Below, piece after piece: positions 13,236-17,794 of a stretch of DNA of 17,794 nucleotides. The notes under the pieces are model-generated. The model made no database searches and was not told where the DNA came from. It was given only the letters and a program-made list of their open reading frames with translations. A program made the translations under genes and the position numbers. Each line of letters starts with the position of its first letter. Position 1 is the first letter of the stretch. The DNA comes from JAPKZH01 sp964537875 (GTDB lineage: Bacteria > Acidobacteriota > Aminicenantia > Aminicenantales > UBA4085), in assembly GCA_964537875.1 (NCBI GenBank), contig CAZIDN010000070.1, forward strand, positions 1 to 17,794, given 5' to 3'.

Positions 13236-13465
13236 TTATCGAAAGGAAGCAACCCGCCGCCTTTTGACGAACACCAAGACGAGCCAGATACCGACAAGGA
13301 ATCCGCCGATATGGGCGAACCAGGCCACTCCTCCACCCAGACCCACGTTAAGGACCTGCAGCAGGAACCAGAGTCCCAGGATGATGGCCGCGGGGACGGG
13401 GACGACCCACATAAAGACCAGGGTGATCACGCCGTCGGGTTTTCGTCTTTTAAGGGGATAAACAC
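13236..13465 (-). pseudogene. Rhomboid-family intramembrane protease remnant with the centre deleted
   Basis: Two pieces of a rhomboid gene abut in different frames. From a GTG at 13465 the minus strand reads VFIPLKDENPTA and then stops (13429-13427); V/M-F-I-P-L-K-D-E-N-P-T is the typical bacterial rhomboid N-terminus. From 13430, in another frame, comes ITLVFMWVVPVPAAI..., then LGLWFLLQ and VAWFAHIGGFLVGI, which are the last two membrane helices including the catalytic His (AHIGG). The middle, roughly 120-150 residues with the G-x-S-G nucleophile, is absent. A protease of this family needs both Ser and His, so this cannot be active. It lies downstream of the TPR lipoprotein on the same strand. 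Calling it a pure pseudogene assumes the 64-residue second piece is not used for anything else. Confidence 0.75.
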
Positions 13466-13530
13466 AGTCCCGCTCTTGATCAGGGAGAAGCGTATTTAAG
13501 AGTCGACCCTAGGAGTCCAAAATCCGGCGC

Positions 13531-14529
13531 TCAGGTCGTCTTTTTCAGTTCCTTTTCGAACTTCAAGCGGTCCACTTGCCGTTTCTTGGCCTCCGTGTAT
13601 TTTTCCCCATAGCGGTCGGCTTCGGCTTTGTAGCGGGATTCTTTTTCGGGATACAGAACGGCATGGACGTTTATATAAAGGATTTTGACGTAGGAATAAG
13701 GATCGGGGTAGGCCGGGTCGAGCTCGATGGCTTTAAACAGGTTCTTTTCGCTCTCGGCCGCCAGCGCTTCCCTTTCCGCCTGGCCGAGAAAATTCTGGAG
13801 CCGGTAGGCTTTGTTGAACCGGTTGACGCCGATGGTGTAATACATTTCGGCGCTGTTCGGTTCAAGGGCCAGGCGCTTTTGTTCATAGAACAGTGCTTTA
13901 TCGAATAAATCTTTGTTCGCGTCAATCGGCAGGTTGTCGTAATATTGGTACATGTAAGCATAGCCCTGGACGCTCTCCGGGTCGGTTTCGATCCTCCGGA
14001 GATACATATCCACGGCCTTTTTCCTCAGCTCCGGCTTTTCGCCCATATAGCGCTTGTAGAACTCGGCCAAGACATAATAGTTGTTCATGTTGCCGGGCTC
14101 GAGCTCGACGATCCTCAGGTACATCTTCTCGGCTTCATCGAAATTCCTCATTCTGTCGTACATGTCGCCGAGGGAATAAATGATATCCTCGTTGTTGAGG
14201 TCGATTTCGTAGGCCTTCCTCAAGCCCTCCAAAGCGTTCTCGGCAAAAGCTTTATTTTCAGGAGTATCTTTGGCGGGAACGAAACGGCTCTTGTAGCTCT
14301 CTCCCAGGAAGCGGTAGGCCTGGACAAGCGTGGGGTTGTATTTAAGGGCAAGTTCGTATTCTACGACCGCCTTGCTGAATTTACTGTCTTTGAAGAGCTG
14401 ATTGGCCTTGTTGAAATGATAATTTCCCTGCAAATTTTTCAAACTCAGTTTTTTGCAGCCGGCAAAGGTAAAAACGACCATGAGTGCGAGCGTCGCAACG
14501 AGAAAAAGATGAGTGCGTTGGCGAGACAT
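13531..14529 (-). CDS. TPR-repeat lipoprotein
   Basis: A 332-residue protein with a lipoprotein signal peptide (MSRQRTHLFLVATLALMVVF, lipobox FAGC, Cys25) and about five to six tetratricopeptide-like repeats. The clearest are NKANQLFKDSKFSKAVVEYELALKYNPTLVQAYRFLG, GLRKAYEIDLNNEDIIYSLGDMYDRMRNFDEAEKMYLRIVELEP and EKNLFKAIELDPAYPDPYSY. The C-terminus is charged (KYTEAKKRQVDRLKFEKELKK). It is expected to be membrane-anchored in the envelope as a protein-interaction scaffold; the partner is unknown. I use the ATG at 14529 because AAGGAGG is 5 bases upstream; the ATG at 14547 lies on the far side of that site. A promoter at 14577-14605 precedes it. Confidence 0.85.
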   Translation of the reverse strand: MSRQRTHLFLVATLALMVVFTFAGCKKLSLKNLQGNYHFNKANQLFKDSKFSKAVVEYELALKYNPTLVQAYRFLGESYKSRFVPAKDTPENKAFAENALEGLRKAYEIDLNNEDIIYSLGDMYDRMRNFDEAEKMYLRIVELEPGNMNNYYVLAEFYKRYMGEKPELRKKAVDMYLRRIETDPESVQGYAYMYQYYDNLPIDANKDLFDKALFYEQKRLALEPNSAEMYYTIGVNRFNKAYRLQNFLGQAEREALAAESEKNLFKAIELDPAYPDPYSYVKILYINVHAVLYPEKESRYKAEADRYGEKYTEAKKRQVDRLKFEKELKKTT

Positions 14530-14576
14530 CCTGACCTCCTTGGACATCGAGAGTCCCTTGTTTAGAATAGAATAAA

Positions 14577-14605
14577 TTTATAAACGAACGGAGCCGCAAA
14601 GTCAA
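14577..14605 (-). promoter_or_regulatory. Promoter of the TPR lipoprotein gene
   Basis: Minus strand: TTGACT (14605-14600, 5 of 6), a 17-base spacer and TATAAA (14582-14577, 5 of 6). The leader to the ATG at 14529 is about 40 bases and contains AAGGAGG. Confidence 0.7.
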
Positions 14606-14637
14606 GAAAAACGAAGAGGCTGGGGCGGGACGCGGGA

Positions 14638-15975
14638 CTAGCTTGACTTGAGAATCAGCTTGATCGGAGTCCCCCACAGGCCGAATTTTTCCCGCAAGCG
14701 TTCCGTGAAATATTTCTCGTAGGACGGAGCGAAGGCGGACCGCGAGCTCGAGAAAAGGACAAACGTTGGGGGCAGCACTGCTTTCTGGGTCATGTATTTG
14801 ATTTTGAATCTTTTCCGGGTGTTTGACAGTGGCAGATTCGTCTTTTGGACAGACGCCAAAAACTTGTTCAGGCCGGACGTCCCGATTTTTTTGAGGCCGT
14901 TTTGATGGACCTTCTCCGCCAGGTCCAGGATCTGGGTGACCCGCTTTCCCGTCAGGGCGGAGACAGTCAGCAGGGGGGCATAGCTTATGAAATCAAGCCT
15001 TTGAAAAATGATGTCCTTGACCTGAGCCAGAGTGACTTGACTCTCCCGGACGAGGTCCCATTTGTTCAGGACGAGGACAAGCGGCTTACCCGAGTCGCGG
15101 GCCAGGCGGGCGACCGCCGTATCCTGGCGGGTTGGAAATTCTCCCGCATCCAGAACCAGGCAGATGACATCGGCCAGGGGGATGTTCTTTTTGGCCTTGA
15201 TGACGCCGGCGCTTTCCCGTTCGTCTGAAACCCGGGCCAGCTTGCGGATTCCGGCGGTGTCGACGAGAAGAAACGGCGTGTCTCCCCTCCAGATCAGGAC
15301 ATCCGAGCTGTCCCTGGTCGTTCCCGGGATCTCGCTGACGATGAACCTTTCCTCTCCGCAGAGCCGGTTGGCCAGCGATGATTTTCCGACATTGATCCTG
15401 CCGACAATAGCGATCTTGAGGGGCCGAGGTTCGCCGGCGTCCGGCCCCGCCTCGGCTCCGGACGGAAGAGCATCGGCAATGGCCTCCTCCAATTCGTCCA
15501 GGTTGATTTTGTGCTCAGCCGAGATGAAAAAGATCCTGTCTTCTCCCAGCCTGTAAGAATCGCCCGCGGCAAACCTTTGGGACTCGACATCGATTTTATT
15601 GACGACAACAAGGACAGGTTTTCCCAGCTTTTTCAAGGACCGGAAGAGGTCTTCTTCGGCAGGCAGCAGTTCCCTCTTCCCGTCCAGGAGATACAAGAGA
15701 AGGTCTGCTGTCTTGGCCGCTTCCCAGGCTTTTGCCTTGACATCGGAGGAAAGGCGATCGGCCTGGAAATCCAAAAAACCTCCCGTATCCACAAGCTCGA
15801 ACCTCTTGCCGTGCAGGGTGCAGAGGGAGACGACACGGTCCCTGGTCATCCCGGGAAGGGAATGGACCAGGGCTTTCCGTTTCCCCAGCAACTTGTTGAA
15901 CAGAGTGGATTTTCCGGCGTTGGGGAAACCCAAGATGACGACCTGAGGCAATCTTTTCGTCCGATCGGTGTTCAT
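14638..15975 (-). CDS. der: Ribosome assembly GTPase Der (EngA)
   Basis: An essential double-GTPase needed for 50S maturation. The 445-residue product has two G domains and a C-terminal KH-like domain. First G domain: GFPNAGKST (16-24), LPGMTRDR, DTGGFLD and NKID. Second: GRINVGKSS, PGTTRDS, DTAGIRK and NKWD. The C-terminal part from about 350 (SVQKTNLPLSNTRKRFKIKYMTQKAVLPPTFVLFSS) is the Der KH-like domain, including the T-R-x-R-x-K-I-K-Y-x-T-Q signature. Length is normal. The first P-loop is G-F-P-N-A-G rather than the common G-R-P-N-V-G, a modest variation. The ATG at 15975 has no strong Shine-Dalgarno and lies 21 bases after the GerMN gene, so it is probably read from the ssrA-amidase-GerMN side. 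Confidence 0.96.
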   Translation of the reverse strand: MNTDRTKRLPQVVILGFPNAGKSTLFNKLLGKRKALVHSLPGMTRDRVVSLCTLHGKRFELVDTGGFLDFQADRLSSDVKAKAWEAAKTADLLLYLLDGKRELLPAEEDLFRSLKKLGKPVLVVVNKIDVESQRFAAGDSYRLGEDRIFFISAEHKINLDELEEAIADALPSGAEAGPDAGEPRPLKIAIVGRINVGKSSLANRLCGEERFIVSEIPGTTRDSSDVLIWRGDTPFLLVDTAGIRKLARVSDERESAGVIKAKKNIPLADVICLVLDAGEFPTRQDTAVARLARDSGKPLVLVLNKWDLVRESQVTLAQVKDIIFQRLDFISYAPLLTVSALTGKRVTQILDLAEKVHQNGLKKIGTSGLNKFLASVQKTNLPLSNTRKRFKIKYMTQKAVLPPTFVLFSSSRSAFAPSYEKYFTERLREKFGLWGTPIKLILKSS

Positions 15976-15996
15976 GGTCGAAGTGATATGGGCCTG

Positions 15997-16578
15997 CTAC
16001 TCTTTGACGATCAAAGAATAGTCCGGCAGAAAGGGATGGTCCAGGCTGATATGGCCGCCCAGCGTTTCCCTTTCCTCGCCCTCGATCAAGATAAAAACCT
16101 TCTTAATGGGCTTCAAATTGTAGGCCAACGAGTTGACGATGGAGTAGACCGTGGAGATTTCCGCCGCCGAGCCGGACGGGTGTTTATCGACCAGGTCCTT
16201 GGAAAAATCGACATAGGCGACGCCTTCTTTGGTGATGAACAGCTGGACCAGCTTGGTCTCGGCAGGCAGGGATGAAACCAGGCCCGTCTGCGATCCCCTG
16301 ATGAGCTCGGCGATCACCTCCTCCGCTTCGCGGACGGTCGAAGGATCCGAGGCGATATCCCGCTCCTCTGGGACGAGCTGGCTGTCTTCCTCCCGCAGGA
16401 AAAACAGAGTGACTTTTCGCGTCGACTTCTCGATGGGGGCTTGGGTCGAAACCGCGGGCTGGGGGATTTCTCCCGGCTTCTTGATCCGCTCGCGGCCGCT
16501 GTTTTTTAAGAAGATGAAGGCCAGGACGACAAGCAGGAAAACAAGGACGAAAAAAAGAATCGCTTTCGTTCTGTCCAT
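15997..16578 (-). CDS. GerMN-domain membrane-anchored protein
   Basis: A 193-residue protein with an N-terminal transmembrane helix (residues about 7-24, AILFFVLVFLLVVLAFIFL). A Pro-rich linker follows (PGEIPQPAVSTQAP), then a GerMN domain: KVTLFFLREEDSQLVPEERDI, AEEVIAELIRG, AYVDFSKDLVDKHPSGSAAEISTVYSIVNSLAYNL and KKVFILIEGEE. GerMN (sporulation and spore-germination) domains occur widely in non-sporulating bacteria and are often paired with N-acetylmuramoyl-L-alanine amidases, as here; a role with the amidase at the cell wall is likely but inferred. I use the ATG at 16578. A TTG at 16596 is in frame and overlaps the amidase stop as TTGA but lacks a Shine-Dalgarno. Confidence 0.85.
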   Translation of the reverse strand: MDRTKAILFFVLVFLLVVLAFIFLKNSGRERIKKPGEIPQPAVSTQAPIEKSTRKVTLFFLREEDSQLVPEERDIASDPSTVREAEEVIAELIRGSQTGLVSSLPAETKLVQLFITKEGVAYVDFSKDLVDKHPSGSAAEISTVYSIVNSLAYNLKPIKKVFILIEGEERETLGGHISLDHPFLPDYSLIVKE

Positions 16579-16592
16579 GATCCCTGCTGTCC

Positions 16593-17375
16593 TCAAGAAA
16601 AAAGCTTTGTGTATTTTTTCAGGCCTTGGTAGATGGCCTCCGCGACTTTTCGCTGGAAATCGTCCTTGATCAGCTTCTGCTCTTCCTCCGGATTGGAGAT
16701 GAAGGCCACTTCCACCAGAATGGCCGGGCAGGCGACTCCCTTCAGGACTTTGAAGGGCGCCTGCTTGATGCCCCGGTTCTCCGTCCCCAGGAAGATGTTG
16801 AGTTCCTTCTGGATTTCCTCGGCCAGCTGGCTGCTCTGCTTGATGTAAGCGGACTGGGCCATGTCCCAGAGGATCGTCTTGACCTCGTCCTTGTTCTTAT
16901 CCTCGATTTGTTTCTCGAGCTCGGCCGACGTGTTTTCCATATAGGCCAGCTTCCGGGTTTCCTCATCCGAAGCGTTCAAGTTCATGAAAAACGTCTCCGA
17001 GCCCTGGGCCTTTTTCCGCTGGGACCCGTTGATATGAACGCTGATGAACAAGACGGCGTCATTATTGTTCGCGATCGCCGACCGGTTCTCCATCGAAACG
17101 TCGATATCCTTGTCCCGGGTCAGGACCACCCGGTAGGGCAGGTTCTGCTCGATGAGCGCCTTGAGCTTGAAGCTCACGGCCAGGGTGATGTTCTTTTCGA
17201 GCGTCCCGAATTTGCCTTTTGCGCCTAAGTCCATGCCGCCGTGGCCCGGGTCGATGACGATGGTCTTCAGCTCCTTCGAGCCGGACACCCCGGCCGCGGA
17301 CAGGGCCAGGACAAGGGCTAGAAGGACAAGGCCGGGCCCGCATAGAATCCGGACTGTTCTTTTCGGCATGTTCAT
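16593..17375 (-). CDS. N-acetylmuramoyl-L-alanine amidase (Amidase_3 family)
   Basis: A zinc amidase that cleaves the lactyl-alanine bond of peptidoglycan during wall turnover and daughter-cell separation. From 17375 the product has 260 residues: a signal peptide (MNMPKRTVRILCGPGLVLLALVLALSAAG in segments, cleavage near 30), then the catalytic domain with VIDPGHGG (His45), LEKN (Glu60), FISVHING (His114) and ILVEVAFISNPEEE (Glu222), the expected zinc and catalytic residues. A regulatory insert rich in charged helix (ELEKQIEDKNKDE) lies between His114 and Glu222, as in AmiC-like enzymes. There is no N-terminal AMIN domain and no SPOR or LysM domain. The frame extends back to 17537, but that part is inside tmRNA. 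The ATG is only 13 bases past the tmRNA 3' end and has no Shine-Dalgarno; ATG 17369 is an alternative. Confidence 0.92.
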   Translation of the reverse strand: MNMPKRTVRILCGPGLVLLALVLALSAAGVSGSKELKTIVIDPGHGGMDLGAKGKFGTLEKNITLAVSFKLKALIEQNLPYRVVLTRDKDIDVSMENRSAIANNNDAVLFISVHINGSQRKKAQGSETFFMNLNASDEETRKLAYMENTSAELEKQIEDKNKDEVKTILWDMAQSAYIKQSSQLAEEIQKELNIFLGTENRGIKQAPFKVLKGVACPAILVEVAFISNPEEEQKLIKDDFQRKVAEAIYQGLKKYTKLFS

Positions 17376-17388
17376 GAATAAAAAATTT

Positions 17389-17733
17389 TGGAGGCGGCGG
17401 GAATCGAACCCGCGTCCGAAGACATTCAGCAGAAAGCCTCTACATGCGTATCCTCTTCCTTCTACTCGTTCCGCGGTGCCCGAAGAGGAAGGGCGCCGCC
17501 GAACCAGCCCCGAAGATGTTTCACCCGCCAGGCTCAAGGCCGACCCGGCCGGCTATCCTGCTTGTCGACGCTTCTCAAGAACCGCAGGAGAGAACCTGAG
17601 AAACGGCATGCCTATTTTTTAGGCAGCAACAGGTTGTGCTTCTGCACTTACTTGGGTCCACCGTTTTACGAGGTGGATGGAATCTCGACATGAGCTTTCT
17701 GCCTCACTATCTCCGTCGAATCCGTTCGCCCCC
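17389..17733 (-). ncRNA. ssrA: Transfer-messenger RNA (tmRNA)
   Basis: tmRNA rescues stalled ribosomes and tags the unfinished protein for proteolysis. The 5' end GGGGGCGAACGGATTCGACG and the 3' part (GCTGAATGTCTTCGGACGCG, then GGTTCGATTCCCGCC) are classic. The acceptor stem pairs GGGGGCG (17733-17727) with CGCCTCC (17396-17390), with A at 17389 as discriminator. The genome does not encode CCA. The length is 345 bases. The tag frame at 17645-17622 reads AEAQPVAA and then TAA, starting at GCA preceded by TAAGT, which fits the conserved U-A at -5/-4. A start one codon earlier (AGT) is possible. Just upstream, TCCACC/GGTGGA and CGAG/CTCG form the expected first pseudoknot; GCCTA/TAGGC brackets the tag stop. 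Confidence 0.95.
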
Positions 17734-17755
17734 ATGTCGTTTCTTTCCATAAAGG

Positions 17756-17784
17756 ATTATAAGGGAGACCGGAAAAAATTGCAA
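17756..17784 (-). promoter_or_regulatory. Promoter of ssrA
   Basis: Minus strand: -35 TTGCAA (17784-17779, 4 of 6), a 17-base spacer and a perfect -10 TATAAT (17761-17756). The mature 5' end at 17733 is 22 bases past the -10 box, so a short precursor leader of about 15 bases would be removed, as expected for RNase P processing. Confidence 0.75.
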
Positions 17785-17794
17785 TGTCTCGAGA

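Noticed and set aside
17389..17420. tRNA-like T arm and acceptor end
   Set aside because: They belong to tmRNA: the 5' half pairs 330 bases away and no anticodon arm is present nearby.
17388..17537. N-terminal extension of the amidase, and plus-strand frames over the same bases
   Set aside because: These bases are the 3' part of tmRNA; the translated residues are a by-product of that RNA gene. A signal peptide starts properly at 17375.
1..17794. CRISPR arrays, prophage, integrase, toxin-antitoxin or biosynthetic cluster
   Set aside because: I looked for direct-repeat arrays, recombinases and small paired genes on both strands and found none.

Overview
The window looks like an ordinary chromosomal segment from an uncultured Gram-negative bacterium. 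Support for Gram-negative comes from LolA, a Tat-exported molybdenum hydroxylase, several lipoproteins and a cell-wall amidase. High G+C in coding regions, the short EF-Ts and the rplM-rpsI-rpsB-tsf-pyrH-frr order suggest an Acidobacteriota- or Aminicenantota-like lineage. That placement is tentative; no marker here settles it.

Layout. (1) 1-1889, minus strand: the first 43 codons of a probable acyltransferase cut by the left edge, a gene-free 350-base stretch with a strong 134-base foldback, and a sodium:solute symporter. (2) 1948-4743, plus strand: lolA, an ECF sigma factor, its zinc-finger anti-sigma factor and a membrane protein with a bactofilin-like repeat domain. The last three genes overlap and look like an envelope-stress unit. 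(3) 4755-8720, minus strand: a SAM-dependent O-methyltransferase, a dispersed-repeat element, then a two-gene xanthine-dehydrogenase-family hydroxylase with a FeS subunit and a Tat-exported Mo subunit. (4) 9000-9452, plus strand: a small lipoprotein with its own promoter. (5) 9472-13123, minus strand: the translation operon rplM-rpsI-rpsB-tsf-pyrH-frr, with a sigma-70-type promoter and a leader hairpin. (6) 13236-14529, minus strand: a gutted rhomboid protease remnant and a TPR lipoprotein. (7) 14638-17733, minus strand: der, a GerMN-domain protein, an N-acetylmuramoyl-L-alanine amidase and tmRNA (ssrA), read in the order ssrA-amidase-GerMN-der.

Most genes are housekeeping or envelope functions. 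I see no CRISPR array, prophage, transposase, defence island or biosynthetic cluster. The points most worth a second look are regulatory or structural. They are three promoters whose -10 boxes sit only 7-9 bases before the ATG (probable leaderless mRNAs), the 17-bp-arm foldback at 263-396, the symmetric element before the ECF sigma gene, and the rplM leader hairpin. Also notable are the rhomboid remnant and the tmRNA gene sitting 13 bases before an amidase that lacks a Shine-Dalgarno. I did not find a convincing undescribed system.

Several longest-ORF starts are too long. They run through a dispersed repeat (methyltransferase), through tmRNA (amidase) or past a clear ribosome binding site (both hydroxylase subunits, the TPR lipoprotein, L13). 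I give corrected starts with reasons.
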